Source: Paraeggerthella sp964369725 (GTDB taxonomy: Bacteria > Actinomycetota > Coriobacteriia > Coriobacteriales > Eggerthellaceae). From it: a stretch of DNA of 19,724 nt. Positions 1 to 9,095 of the stretch are shown piece after piece. The notes beneath the pieces were generated by a model that was not told the DNA's origin, did no database searches, and saw nothing but the letters and a program-made list of their open reading frames with translations. Positions within the stretch are counted from its first letter, which is position 1. Every line of letters starts with the position of its first letter. The position numbers were made by a program, and so were the translations under genes. Where the stretch lies: positions 1-19,724 of the forward strand of contig CAYJGC010000027.1 in NCBI GenBank assembly GCA_964369725.1. Direction: 5' to 3'.

Positions 1-23
1 GTACTAGTACATTTTTCTCATAC

Positions 24-1955
24 TTATTCTTCTAAATTGTTTGCTTTGAGCTTGAGAGCAGCTGCGCCAATTCCTAAGGCTGCAGCGGTCCCCACGCTTG
101 TAGCAATCGCGGCAGTTTGCATAGCGCTATCACTAGTATCTGCAAGCAGGTCCGTTTTACTTGAGCTAGTTTCTTCTTTAGTGTCAGACGAGGTTGGATC
201 TGATGGGTCGGGCATTGGTGGCGTAGGTTCTGGGTCTGGCCCAGCTTTTAGAATAATCCGTCCTTGACCATTTTCATCAGCATATTCTGATCCTATAACG
301 CCCTTTAGGTCGTATTGTACGTATTCAATAAGTGCTGCGGAATCCAAATCAATGAGGGTGGCAGTATCATTTTTAAACATGTTCATGCCTCCGCCACCGT
401 CAACAATCAAGTAGGTGTGCGATACCATCTTGTAGGTTTTGTTGACGTCGAGAGGACTGCCTTCAATCATAACGTCGCGAACACGGTATTCTCCTGTCAC
501 ACCAGCGAATTGGCTGTTTACTAGTTTTACCGAAGAAGGAATATCGGTTCGTACGGTGTAGGTGAGACCCGCAACGTGTTGAAAGCTGCCATCTTGCTCT
601 GGCGTATGGCTAGATCCCATTTCTAAGGCATCGAGTATGTTTTGTCCCTTGGTTTCTACATAACAAAGCTGGTTGTTGTAGGGTTGTACATCAATAATAT
701 TTCCGTAGGTAACATCTCCTGGCTCAATATTAGTTCTTATACCGCCACCGTTGACTAAGGCGACGTCGGCCATGATTCCATTGCGCCAGGCGAGAGCCAA
801 GTAAGCGTCGGTTACGAAGTCTCCCAAGTTTGTTTCACGGTTGCGAACCGCCCACGTGTAGTTATCCTCTTCGAAGGCAATAAGTCGCACGTCAGAGCGT
901 CCAATTACGCGTCCGGTTATAGTTTCGAGGTCTGCAAGCTTCTGGGCAACAAATTCTTCTGTTGGCTTATCAACACCATCCCACTGCCTGACAAGTGTTG
1001 CACTGCAGTGGGGAGTAGAGGCAGAAATAGTTCCCGCTGTGGGGTCAATGGTTACTGCGCCAATGCTTGAAAGTTCGGTTCCGGTTTGCGTGATTAAAAC
1101 GTCGTATCCAATCTTATTTGGAAGTGTTTGAATGTATTCTTCATGCGAATGACCATCTATGAGTACGTCGATGCCTGTTGTGTTGGCAACGACGGCATCG
1201 CTGCGCCAGTAGCTTGTAGTGCCGCCTTGTCCAAGATGCGCAAGTGCTACAACATAATGAGCTCCGTCGGCGCGAGCCTGATTTACGGCAGTTTGTACCG
1301 CATCATAGAGCTTTTGTCCTGTTTCGTCTTCACAAAAACCAAAAATAATGTTTCCTGTGTTATCTTGAAAATGGCTAGGCGCTGATTTTGTGAGAGTTTC
1401 AGGCGTGCAAATTCCGATAAAAGCAACATTTGTCGTACCTGCACCCGTGGTATAGCTGCGCATGCTGTAAGGGTCGAGACGTAGCGTGTTGGTGCGCAAG
1501 TCGTAGAAATTGCAGGACAGGTATTTTGCATTTGCTCGTGCAACAAGCGTATCGAATTCGGTCATGCCATAGTCAAATTCGTGATTGCCAGGAATGGCGA
1601 TATCGTAGTTGCATTCATTCATGATTTCAACAAGATACTCACCTTGTGTGAGGGTGCCAATTGATCTACCTTGTACCGCATCACCTGCATCAACAAGGGT
1701 TATATTACTGTCGCCGTAGGTTGCTTTTGCCTGTTTTACATAGTCGACAAGCTTTGCATATCCTAAATTTCCGTTTTCGTCATCAGTTTCTACGGCGCAG
1801 TGTACGTCGTTGGTGTGGACAATAACGAGCGAGTTGGTGCCGGCCCCCGATTTCTCATCGCTCTCTAAACCAAAGGCACGAGACGGAAGCCAAAGTGACG
1901 CGAGGGCTAATGCTGAAAGCGTACACATAGACCGGCGAGTTAGAGAATGAACCAT
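24..1955 (-). CDS. Exported 5'-nucleotidase / 2',3'-cyclic phosphodiesterase (UshA-like), membrane-tethered
   Basis: The 643-residue product should hydrolyse extracellular nucleotides or cyclic nucleotides to nucleosides and phosphate, a scavenging role. A signal peptide occupies about residues 1-29 (basic start, hydrophobic core, SRAFG end). The N-terminal metallophosphoesterase domain shows the dinuclear metal motifs HTNDVH (47-52), DAGD (89-92), GNHEFD (123-128), AHLG (239-242) and DGHSH (267-271). The 5'-nucleotidase C-terminal domain follows, with NGGGIR and a VDGGGGMNMF loop; in E. coli UshA that loop region carries aromatic base-stacking residues, so specificity may differ. A Pro/Ser/Thr/Asp-rich linker leads to a C-terminal hydrophobic segment and a short charged tail (KLKANNLEE). 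There is no LPXTG signal, so the protein is probably tethered by the membrane helix. The start is supported by AAGGAG at 1961-1966, six bases upstream. It is transcribed away from the polysaccharide genes and appears monocistronic within the window. Confidence 0.93.
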   Translation of the reverse strand: MVHSLTRRSMCTLSALALASLWLPSRAFGLESDEKSGAGTNSLVIVHTNDVHCAVETDDENGNLGYAKLVDYVKQAKATYGDSNITLVDAGDAVQGRSIGTLTQGEYLVEIMNECNYDIAIPGNHEFDYGMTEFDTLVARANAKYLSCNFYDLRTNTLRLDPYSMRSYTTGAGTTNVAFIGICTPETLTKSAPSHFQDNTGNIIFGFCEDETGQKLYDAVQTAVNQARADGAHYVVALAHLGQGGTTSYWRSDAVVANTTGIDVLIDGHSHEEYIQTLPNKIGYDVLITQTGTELSSIGAVTIDPTAGTISASTPHCSATLVRQWDGVDKPTEEFVAQKLADLETITGRVIGRSDVRLIAFEEDNYTWAVRNRETNLGDFVTDAYLALAWRNGIMADVALVNGGGIRTNIEPGDVTYGNIIDVQPYNNQLCYVETKGQNILDALEMGSSHTPEQDGSFQHVAGLTYTVRTDIPSSVKLVNSQFAGVTGEYRVRDVMIEGSPLDVNKTYKMVSHTYLIVDGGGGMNMFKNDTATLIDLDSAALIEYVQYDLKGVIGSEYADENGQGRIILKAGPDPEPTPPMPDPSDPTSSDTKEETSSSKTDLLADTSDSAMQTAAIATSVGTAAALGIGAAALKLKANNLEE

Positions 1956-2140
1956 TAATGCTCCTTTATTTGAGAAGATAAAGATTTTTGGCTATCCTAC
2001 TGTATATATGTGCTTATGAGTAGGGGATATGTATTCAGTTTGTAACAAAAACACATCAAATTTGTTTTAGCTTGTCTTGGGTGCAAAAGTGTCTGGGAAT
2101 ATTGTAAGCATGAAGCCTTGGGGTGTTAAAAAAGAGTAAA

Positions 2141-2169
2141 TTGCAATACAGTAGAATCAGATTTAGAAA
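2141..2169 (+). promoter_or_regulatory. Candidate promoter of the polysaccharide cassette
   Basis: TTGCAA (2141-2146) and TAGAAA (2164-2169) are separated by 17 bases; each matches four of six consensus positions. Transcription would begin near 2176, giving a leader of about 37 bases before the first glycosyltransferase. A second, similar-quality candidate is TTGGGT-17-TATTGT at 2077-2105. Both are pattern matches only. Nothing else recognisable was found between 1956 and 2212. Confidence 0.3.
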
Positions 2170-2212
2170 AGTACCGAGGGTTTACACGATTCTAGAAAGA
2201 TGAAGCTAAATA

Positions 2213-3295
2213 ATGATAAGAGTTCTTATGATTGGCCCTGACAGACATGCAAAGGGCGGAATCGCAAGCGTAGTAAATGGATATTATGAAGCAGGTCTGA
2301 GTGCTTTGTGTAACGTTTGTTATATAGGCACCAATAGCGGTTCAGGGAAATTGCAGAAGTTCTATTCGGCGGTTAAGGCATTTTTCAAGTTTTCACAAGA
2401 GATAAAGCAAACGGACTTAGTTCATATTCATATGTCATCAAGGATGAGCTATGAAAGAAAGAAGCATTTTATTAGCGTCGCGAAGAAGCATAAGAAACCC
2501 TATATCATTCACATGCATAGTGGAGAATGGAAGAAGTATATAGAAACAGAGTGCACTCCAGGAAAAGTTAAAGAAATTCGCTCCGTGTTCGCTGACGCTG
2601 CTAAAGTGATTGTATTGTCTCAAGAATGGCAAGAGTATTTCAGCAATGAGATTTGCGATGCTTTGAAGATAGTGGTTTTAAATAATTCAGTTTCAATTCC
2701 GCATATAAAGGCAACTGACAACTGCAGCGACAGTCGTCATAATGTTTTGTTTTTGGGTAGATTGAGCAAGAATAAAAACCCTGATGATCTTATCAGAGCG
2801 GCACAGCATGTCGTGGCAAAGCATCCACGGATACAGTTTCGTTTTGCGGGAGATGGAGATAACAGAGTTTATCGGCAGTTGGCAGACGAACGGGGAGTTG
2901 CAGATAATTGTGAGTTTTTGGGCTGGGTGTCTGGAGAAAAAAGAGAACAGCTTTTTTTGGATAGTGGAATATTTTGCTTGCCGTCACAGCATGAGGGGAT
3001 GCCGATGGGTGTTTTAGAGGCCATGTCATATGGTTTGGTACCTGTTGTCACCCCAGTAGGAGGTATACCTCAAATAGTTGAAGAAGGTATTAGCGGATTT
3101 TTTATGCCCGTGGGGGACGAAGCCGCGCTCACCTCTGCGTTGCTTACCTTAATTGAAGATAGGTCGCTACAAACGCGTATGGGCTTAGCTGCACGCGATA
3201 AAATTATTCATTGTTTTTCGGCTGAACAAGGCATAAAAAATCTCGTCAATATATACGATGATCTGATTTCATTAGAAGAGAGTAGATGCTTGTGA
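2213..3295 (+). CDS. Family 4 glycosyltransferase (GT-B fold)
   Basis: The 360-residue product is a retaining glycosyltransferase that would transfer a sugar from a nucleotide donor to a growing lipid-linked oligosaccharide at the cytoplasmic membrane face. The N-terminal acceptor domain opens with a beta strand and a glycine loop (GPDRHAKGGIASV, 8-20). The donor-binding C-terminal domain begins near residue 177 (NVLFLGRLSKNKNPDDL) and contains FRFAGDGD (210-217) and the EX7E catalytic pair in HEGMPMGVLE (E261, E269), then GGIPQIVEEG. Length is normal for GT4. The ATG at 2213 fits the family's N-terminal strand, but its Shine-Dalgarno site is weak (AGAAAG about 13 bases upstream). It is the first gene of the cassette and ends one base before the next ATG, indicating co-transcription. 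The sugar specificity cannot be inferred. Confidence 0.93.
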   Translation: MIRVLMIGPDRHAKGGIASVVNGYYEAGLSALCNVCYIGTNSGSGKLQKFYSAVKAFFKFSQEIKQTDLVHIHMSSRMSYERKKHFISVAKKHKKPYIIHMHSGEWKKYIETECTPGKVKEIRSVFADAAKVIVLSQEWQEYFSNEICDALKIVVLNNSVSIPHIKATDNCSDSRHNVLFLGRLSKNKNPDDLIRAAQHVVAKHPRIQFRFAGDGDNRVYRQLADERGVADNCEFLGWVSGEKREQLFLDSGIFCLPSQHEGMPMGVLEAMSYGLVPVVTPVGGIPQIVEEGISGFFMPVGDEAALTSALLTLIEDRSLQTRMGLAARDKIIHCFSAEQGIKNLVNIYDDLISLEESRCL

Positions 3296-3296
3296 A

Positions 3297-4085
3297 ATGA
3301 AAAATAAGACTATTCATTATTGTTGGTTTGGGGGAGCAGTTTTTCCTGAGCATGCAAAAAAAAGCATTGAGTCATGGTCTCAGTTTGCGCCGCATTTTGA
3401 TGTTAAAGAATGGAATGAAGAGAATTTTGACGTTTTGCAGTGTTCCTTTGTTGCGGAGGCTTATGAGGCAAAAAACTACGCTTTTGTTTCAGACTATGCA
3501 CGACTAAAAATTATGTACGATAACGGTGGCATCTATATGGATGTAGGGAGTGAGCTCATACAAGATATCGAAGCATTAATCCATGAGCACGCTCCTCTTA
3601 TTGCACTGGAAAATCAAACCAAAACGGCAAGTAGTGGTTTAATCTTTGCGTGTGAACCCGCAAATCCCCTTATTTATGAGGCCTTGCAGGTGTATCATTC
3701 TATAAACTACGACGATTCAAACGAGTTTCGTGAAAAACATACTACCAATAAAATCATCTCACGGATTTTTGAAAAGAGAGGGTTTTTGCGAAAGGATGAG
3801 CTTCAGATAATCGACGGATGGACAATTCTTCCCACACGCTATTTTGATCCTCTCTATAGCTTTGGTGGTCATGTTTTAGGCGATGATACGTATAGCGTTC
3901 ATTATAGTTCGGGGTCGTGGATTAGTCCTCAGTTGCAGTACAAAAAGAAATTTGTTCAAAAATTTGCGCCCTATTTGGGAAGACGTCTCTCTCAAATTTT
4001 TGGTCGCGTGATAGGAGAAATCAAGCACGAAGGAATGGTTAAGGGATTAAGAAAACTATGGGCTATAGCAAAACAGAAAATGTAA
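3297..4085 (+). CDS. GT32-like capsular polysaccharide glycosyltransferase (DXD-sugar family)
   Basis: This 262-residue cytoplasmic enzyme belongs to the glycosyltransferases with a DXD sugar-binding region (GT32/Gly_transf_sug type), which add hexoses in surface polysaccharide synthesis. The family start is clear: IHYCWFGG (6-13), then SWSQFAPHFDVKEWNEENFD. The core donor site follows as YAFVSDYARLKIMYDNGGIY (61-80) and MDVGSE (81-86). In most relatives the last part reads LDTDVE or similar, giving an aspartate two residues after the first. Here that position is glycine (D82-V-G84), with Glu86 kept, so metal coordination may rely on a different residue. A basic C-terminal tail could contact the membrane. 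The start codon lies one base after the preceding stop, consistent with translational coupling, and the end overlaps the next gene. Confidence 0.88.
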   Translation: MKNKTIHYCWFGGAVFPEHAKKSIESWSQFAPHFDVKEWNEENFDVLQCSFVAEAYEAKNYAFVSDYARLKIMYDNGGIYMDVGSELIQDIEALIHEHAPLIALENQTKTASSGLIFACEPANPLIYEALQVYHSINYDDSNEFREKHTTNKIISRIFEKRGFLRKDELQIIDGWTILPTRYFDPLYSFGGHVLGDDTYSVHYSSGSWISPQLQYKKKFVQKFAPYLGRRLSQIFGRVIGEIKHEGMVKGLRKLWAIAKQKM

Positions 4086-5284
4086 GTAGAATAACGAATA
4101 GTAAAACGGACTCTGACGGCGTGCTTTCTCTTCCGGCTATGTTTGCTATAGGTTTTTGTACATTATATTTACGAGCCTTTCTTGAATCTACCGCATTGTC
4201 AAGCTTGCCCGAAAGCTTGAGCTTAGGATTGTTGGTTTGCGGGGTTCTTGCCCTCTTTGCTCACTGTCTTTTGTATCTTAAAAAGTATCAGGGTAGGATT
4301 TTGCTTTGTTTGGCGATTCTGATTGCGATGTTAGTTTCTTATGTTCTTTCAGGAGAAACGGCGCCTTTTCTCATGTCTCTCGTGGTTATCGCTTGTGCTT
4401 CCGTGGGAAGAATTAGTAACGTAGTCCGGCTATGGTTTAATTTTTCAGTGTTTCTTGTGTTGATATTGATTTGTATGTACTTTGTTGTACTCATCGTAGA
4501 GCCAGAGAGTCTAAATTTTGTGCAGCGCATTGAAGACGACGGAGCTGTGTCCATTAGGTTGTCATTCTTTTTTATTCATCCTAACACGGCGGCAGCGTTC
4601 GTTATGATGATGTGTGGCGCTTTTTTATATCTCCGCTACGATCAATTATCTTTTAGAGATTATTTCATTGTTTGGGTAGTAGCTGTTTTGCTTTTGGTAA
4701 CAACAGACTCTCGAACATCAAGCATTTTGACGGCAATTTTGCCTGTTCTGTATCATCTTCAGAAGCAGCGGGGTTTTTTGAGTAAAAAAAGAATACGAAC
4801 ATTGCTCGGCATCGCCCCCGCAGTCTTGTCCGTAGGTGTGTATGTGCTTGCTGGGCCTCTGTTTAGCCAGGCAATAGCGGGTTTTTTAACTGGTCGTGTT
4901 ACTTTGTGGCATTCGTGTTTAGAAAATCAAGGGATTACCGTGCTTGGACAAGTGTTTCAGCCTACCGTAGCAGTAGGGTCTAATGGATGGAAATACTATT
5001 ATGCAACCCTAGATTCCTTTTATGCTGCAAGCTTGTTAGTGTATGGCATGGTTTTTCTTTTTCTTTTTTGCTTAGCTATATGGTTAAAAATGAAACAAGA
5101 AAGCGATGACCTAGGAAAAGAACTTCCGTTACTTGTTGTAATGATTATTTTTGGAATTGTTGAGGTTCATGTGTTAAGTATAGCGATTTGCTTCCCAATT
5201 TTATTTTTATCGGATGTTGTGATGCGAAATAAGGTATCTTCTGTTTCAGCTTCAGAAGGGTGTGTTGGTGTAAAGAATGATTGA
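4058..5284 (+). CDS. O-antigen-polymerase-like membrane protein (Wzy-type)
   Basis: The 408-residue product is a polytopic membrane protein with about 10-12 hydrophobic segments, between roughly residues 23 and 390. It has family signs of O-antigen polymerase/ligase proteins: the HPN motif in the FFFIHPNTAAAF segment, TTDSRTS after a transmembrane helix, and GRVTLWHS in the extracytoplasmic region. The expected role is polymerising flipped repeat units on the outer face of the membrane. Sequence similarity is low in this family, so the assignment rests on topology, these short motifs and position between glycosyltransferase genes with a flippase downstream. The chosen ATG at 4058 lies inside the preceding gene, a 28-base overlap. 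A later start, for example the ATG at 4139, would remove the 27-residue hydrophilic N terminus and is not excluded. It overlaps the next gene by eight bases. Confidence 0.75.
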   Translation: MGYSKTENVSRITNSKTDSDGVLSLPAMFAIGFCTLYLRAFLESTALSSLPESLSLGLLVCGVLALFAHCLLYLKKYQGRILLCLAILIAMLVSYVLSGETAPFLMSLVVIACASVGRISNVVRLWFNFSVFLVLILICMYFVVLIVEPESLNFVQRIEDDGAVSIRLSFFFIHPNTAAAFVMMMCGAFLYLRYDQLSFRDYFIVWVVAVLLLVTTDSRTSSILTAILPVLYHLQKQRGFLSKKRIRTLLGIAPAVLSVGVYVLAGPLFSQAIAGFLTGRVTLWHSCLENQGITVLGQVFQPTVAVGSNGWKYYYATLDSFYAASLLVYGMVFLFLFCLAIWLKMKQESDDLGKELPLLVVMIIFGIVEVHVLSIAICFPILFLSDVVMRNKVSSVSASEGCVGVKND

Positions 5285-6236
5285 AGTATCGATAATAATT
5301 CCGCACTACAATTTACCGCAAAAACTTGACAGGCTTCTTGCTTCTATTCCCGACATGCCAAATATTGAAATTATCGTAGTGGATGACAAAAGCGATAAAT
5401 ATTTGGATACGTATGGCGACTTGAAAACAAAATACCCAAGAGTAGATTTTTATGACAACCAAAGTGAAAAAAAGGGCTCTGGTATAGCTCGTAACATAGG
5501 TATAGAAAAATCTAAGGGAACCTGGCTTATTTTTGCAGATTCAGATGATTATTTTACCAAAGACTTTTACTGCATTATAGAAAGACACCTTCATTCAGAA
5601 GCAGACATAATTTTCTTTACTCCTACAAGTGTTGAGGAGGATACAGGCAATTGTGCACATCGACATGTTGCTCCTAAGCAGGCGATAGATAAGTACCTCG
5701 AAGCGCCTACTCGTAAAAATGAGAATGTCCTACGTTATCTTCAAAGCGCTGCATGGTCAAAAATGATTAAAAGTAAGCTAGTAAAGGTAAATAAGGTAAA
5801 ATTTGGAGAAACACTCCGTTGCGAAGATGGGGAATTTTCTTACATGTTAGGATTTCTCGCGGCAAAAATCGAAGCTTTTCAAGAAGTTATCTATACCATA
5901 GTTTTACGTAAGGGTTCTCTCACAACTATAGCCAATCCGGATGTCTTACAAATTGATGTTGAGGGCTTCATTAAGCATTATCAGTTCTTACGAGATTCAC
6001 TGTCTGAAGAAGAACTAGAAGAGCTAGATATAAGCCCGGTGTTCCTTTTTAAACGATGTATGGAAGAAGACTTTAATCCTAAAGCAATGTTTGTTCTCTA
6101 CAAGAAGATGAAACATCACGGCATAAAAGTGGTTCCTAAGAGATTTCGCAATCCTCTTAGGGTAATCAGGGCTTGCTATAATATGATAAAGCGTCGCAAG
6201 ATTATGAAGAAATATTTTGTTAAAGAATCTAACTGA
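5277..6236 (+). CDS. Family 2 glycosyltransferase (GT-A fold)
   Basis: The 319-residue product is an inverting GT2 enzyme that would add a sugar to the repeat unit at the cytoplasmic membrane. The nucleotide-binding start is VSIIIPHYNLPQKLDRLL (4-21), followed by EIIVVDDKSD (31-40), GSGIARNIGIEKSKG (67-81) and the metal-binding DXD in IFADSDDYF (D88, D90). A catalytic-base candidate is Asp184 in RCEDGEFSY (181-189), the position where the family usually has an ED pair. The C terminus is strongly basic (KRRKIMKKYF), compatible with membrane association. Its start overlaps the end of the polymerase gene by eight bases, so translation is probably coupled. Donor and acceptor are unknown. Confidence 0.92.
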   Translation: MIEVSIIIPHYNLPQKLDRLLASIPDMPNIEIIVVDDKSDKYLDTYGDLKTKYPRVDFYDNQSEKKGSGIARNIGIEKSKGTWLIFADSDDYFTKDFYCIIERHLHSEADIIFFTPTSVEEDTGNCAHRHVAPKQAIDKYLEAPTRKNENVLRYLQSAAWSKMIKSKLVKVNKVKFGETLRCEDGEFSYMLGFLAAKIEAFQEVIYTIVLRKGSLTTIANPDVLQIDVEGFIKHYQFLRDSLSEEELEELDISPVFLFKRCMEEDFNPKAMFVLYKKMKHHGIKVVPKRFRNPLRVIRACYNMIKRRKIMKKYFVKESN

Positions 6237-6281
6237 TGAAGAGCTTGATAGTATCTTTGTAGTTGGTGGAACGGAGCATTG

Positions 6282-7373
6282 ATGAAGGCGGGTATCGTCT
6301 CTCTTTATGATAATGAAAATCATGGGAATCGCTTGCAAAGCTACGCGATACATGCAATCTTGGAAAAACGTGGGGTCTCGTCAGAAGCAGTAGTGTTTAG
6401 GAATTCAGCAGGCCCATTAAGCGAGATAAGACTCTGTGCTCAACAGGTACGTCATTATTGTCTGTTGGACGCATTAGACAAAACAAGGCTATCAAACTTT
6501 AAACAGTTTTCACGCTTCATGCCTGTGCGAAATATTTACTCTCATCGCGGATGTCAAAAAGCAACTAGACAACTTGATTTTTTGGTTATAGGGAGTGATC
6601 AGATTTGGAATCCCTTTTTTTATCCATTGCTGGGTGCTAATCGGTTTGCTAGCTGGATGCCACCAGAAAGAGTGCTTTGCTTGTCGCCTAGTTTTGGGAT
6701 TTCTTGTTTACCGGAAGCCTATAAGGAGCAATACAAAGAGGGGATAGAGAGGTTGCAATATATTTCTGTACGAGAGGATTCGGGAAAAGAGATAATCTCT
6801 TCGCTTATCAAAAGAGACGTTCCTATTTTGGCCGACCCCACTTTGGGATTGACATCAGAAGAATGGAGTATGGTTTTAACTGAGGATAGATGTCCCAACG
6901 AGCCGTATATTTTGGTATTTATGCTGGGGAATTTGTCAGAAAAGGCTCAGAAGATTATTGACCGACAAAACCTACCTGAAAAGACATCTGTGGTTATGAT
7001 GTCTAGCAAAGAACATTCTCAATTTTACTGTGCGAGCCCAAGGGATTTTTTGGGGTTAATAAAAAATGCTCAAGCCGTTTTAACGGACTCTTTTCATGCA
7101 ACTATTTTCTCAATGCTCTTTAATACTCCGGTAGCCATATTTGAAAGAGAAGGGTCTGGTCCTGAGATGTTCTCTCGTATGGCAACACTTACTTCTACTT
7201 TTGGTCTTGAGTCAAGACTGATAACACAGGAAATAAGTTCCGATACATTGGATATCTTCTGCTGTGACTACTCAGAGGCGCAGGTTGTTGTTGAGAAAAA
7301 GAGAGAGGAATTATTTCGCTATATTGATGAGTTTCTGAAATCTCTCAAGATTTCTAGGAAAGCTAGCGAGTAA
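6282..7373 (+). CDS. Polysaccharide pyruvyl transferase family protein
   Basis: The product, 363 residues from ATG 6282, belongs to the family typified by CsaB and the ExoV/WcaK proteins, which transfer pyruvate from phosphoenolpyruvate onto a sugar of a surface polymer. Visible family marks are a start typical of the group (KAGIVSLYDNENHGNRLQSY), FLVIGSDQIWNP in the first domain, SVREDSG, PILADPTLGL at the domain border and AVLTDSFHATIFSMLFNTP with the conserved Asp-Ser-Phe-His segment. Pyruvylation adds negative charge and can create binding sites for SLH-type proteins. I chose ATG 6282 over the in-frame TTG at 6279 because GGAG at 6273-6276 sits five bases from the ATG but only two from the TTG. 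A 45-base gap separates it from the previous gene and it ends five bases before the next. Confidence 0.88.
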   Translation: MKAGIVSLYDNENHGNRLQSYAIHAILEKRGVSSEAVVFRNSAGPLSEIRLCAQQVRHYCLLDALDKTRLSNFKQFSRFMPVRNIYSHRGCQKATRQLDFLVIGSDQIWNPFFYPLLGANRFASWMPPERVLCLSPSFGISCLPEAYKEQYKEGIERLQYISVREDSGKEIISSLIKRDVPILADPTLGLTSEEWSMVLTEDRCPNEPYILVFMLGNLSEKAQKIIDRQNLPEKTSVVMMSSKEHSQFYCASPRDFLGLIKNAQAVLTDSFHATIFSMLFNTPVAIFEREGSGPEMFSRMATLTSTFGLESRLITQEISSDTLDIFCCDYSEAQVVVEKKREELFRYIDEFLKSLKISRKASE

Positions 7374-7378
7374 CATTC

Positions 7379-8899
7379 ATGCGCAATCAACGCAAAATTG
7401 GGGCAGTACTTTCGTATGTAGGCTTGGTCATTAATGCCGTAGGTGCCTTTATCTATGTCCCCCTCCTTTTAGGCTTCCTTACAACTAGTCAATATGGTGT
7501 TTATGAGTTAATCGGTTCAGTAATTGCTTATCTTTCAATTATGGACGCAGGTTTATCAACTACTCTTAATCGGTATTATGTTAAGGAAAAAGTTGCAAAT
7601 GGAGAGGTGGCAGTAGAAAATTTACTTGCTATGGCAGCCATACTATACGCGGTGATTACTGTGCTGGCGGTTCTTGTTGGTTTTGGGGCAAACGCTTTGC
7701 TTCCTGTATTCTTTAGCTCGTCGTTTTCTCCTGCAGAATTGGAACTTGCTCATCAGATGATGATTTTGGTGATTATAAACTGCCTCGTGATTTTTCCTGG
7801 AAATTGGTTTTTCGCTCTAATTAATGCAAATGAACGATTTATTTTTGCTCGTTTGCTAGCAATCTTGAAATATGTTTTCCAGTTTGTGTGTATAGTTTTG
7901 GTGCTTAATGTTCATTCAAGTGCGGTTTTGGTTCTTGTGGTTCAAGTGGTCGTCAATCTTCTTTATGTGGCTGTGTGTGCTCTGTATGTTCTGAAGAGAC
8001 TGAAAGTGTGCGTAAGGTTCCATAGTTGGAATTGGGCTTTGTTGAGGAGCCTCCTCTCTTTCTCGTTTCTTATCCTCCTGACTGTAATATTTAATCAGAT
8101 TTTTTGGAAAACAGGTCAAATAGTTTTAGGTGCAGTAAGTGGTGCTACGGCGGTAGCGGTGTATGGAATAGTAAGTAAGTTAGTCAACTCTGGATATATG
8201 CAAGTTTCAATGGGTGTGACAAGCGTATTTTTGCCTAAGCTTACGGCTATCTCAGCACGCACAAACGATATGAGTGAGATTAATGCTCTATTTAATCGTA
8301 TAGGCCGTATTCAGGCTATTTTGGTGTTTGGGATGCTGGCTGCATTTGTTGCAATCGGAAGAGATTTTGTTTTTGTATGGGTTGGTTCAGAATTTGGCGT
8401 TGTATACCCAGCGGTACTTGTTCTTATGTTTGGTCTCGTGGCATCGCTTGTTCAGAATCTGGGAATTTCAGTACTACAAGCTAAAAACAAAATGGCATTT
8501 CGTTCGGCTGTATATCTTATTTTGGCTGCTTTGTATGTGATTGTCTCAATACCAGCAGCAACCTATTTTGGAGTATATGGTGTCGCTGCTGCGGCCGCCA
8601 TAATTTTGTTCATTGGAACTGGCCCAGTTATTAATGTGTATTATCATCGCGTAATTGGTATAGATGTCATCGCGTTTTGGAAACAGGTCTCACCGCTTGC
8701 TTTACCTGCGATTATCACTTCTTTTTCGTGTAGTTTTATCTTTTCAGTAGTTCCTTTAGAGGTGTCATGGATAAGCGTAGGTATTGAGTCACTTTTGTTT
8801 GTCGTGTTGTATGGTTTGCTTTTGTGGGCATTTTGGATGAATGATTACGAAAAAGGAATTGTGTTGTCAATGCTACGTAGGTTACGTCTTGTGAGCTAA
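7379..8899 (+). CDS. Polysaccharide flippase (Wzx-like, MOP superfamily)
   Basis: The 506-residue integral membrane protein has about 14 hydrophobic segments, the usual count and length for MOP-superfamily lipid-linked oligosaccharide flippases. The N terminus (KIGAVLSYVGLVINAVGAFI) and the LLGFLTTSQYGVYELIGSVI segment are typical of the polysaccharide biosynthesis protein group, as is LSIMDAGLSTTLNRYYV. A charged half-way segment (SKLVNSGYMQVSMGVTSVFL) separates the two bundles of helices. It would move the finished undecaprenyl-linked repeat unit to the outer membrane face for the polymerase. It follows the pyruvyl transferase by five bases, suggesting one transcript, but no clear Shine-Dalgarno sequence precedes the ATG. 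About 200 bases without a recognised gene follow it, the first real break in the cassette. Confidence 0.9.
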   Translation: MRNQRKIGAVLSYVGLVINAVGAFIYVPLLLGFLTTSQYGVYELIGSVIAYLSIMDAGLSTTLNRYYVKEKVANGEVAVENLLAMAAILYAVITVLAVLVGFGANALLPVFFSSSFSPAELELAHQMMILVIINCLVIFPGNWFFALINANERFIFARLLAILKYVFQFVCIVLVLNVHSSAVLVLVVQVVVNLLYVAVCALYVLKRLKVCVRFHSWNWALLRSLLSFSFLILLTVIFNQIFWKTGQIVLGAVSGATAVAVYGIVSKLVNSGYMQVSMGVTSVFLPKLTAISARTNDMSEINALFNRIGRIQAILVFGMLAAFVAIGRDFVFVWVGSEFGVVYPAVLVLMFGLVASLVQNLGISVLQAKNKMAFRSAVYLILAALYVIVSIPAATYFGVYGVAAAAAIILFIGTGPVINVYYHRVIGIDVIAFWKQVSPLALPAIITSFSCSFIFSVVPLEVSWISVGIESLLFVVLYGLLLWAFWMNDYEKGIVLSMLRRLRLVS

Positions 8900-8905
8900 G
8901 GGAAA

Positions 8906-8992
8906 ATGTTTAGCTATTCTCGTGAGACAGCTGTTAAAGTCGCACAAGGGCTAGCTACACTGTTTCTGGATAAATATAGGCAAGGAAGATAG
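8906..8992 (+). other. Possible small ORF or gene remnant, 28 codons
   Basis: An ATG at 8906 opens a 28-codon frame ending at TAG 8990-8992. It is preceded at very short spacing by AAGGG (8898-8902). The peptide is mixed and helix-like (ETAVKVAQGLATLFLDKYRQ). It was not recognised. Its stop lies inside a 6-bp hairpin, AGGAAG (8983-8988) with CTTCCT (8994-8999), that lacks a U-tract. It may be a true small peptide, the end of a decayed gene, or chance. Confidence 0.2.
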
Positions 8993-9095
8993 GCTTCCTG
9001 TGAGGGCTGTATGATAATGAGTTCAAGAAATTGTGCTGAGTTGGTATACCTTGATCCGCGTAAAGTACTGCAACTTTGTAGATAAGATAGGTGCT

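Noticed and set aside
1..10. 10-base palindrome GTACTAGTAC at the window edge
   Set aside because: Too short, and the sequence beyond it is not visible, so no role as a terminator or site can be supported.
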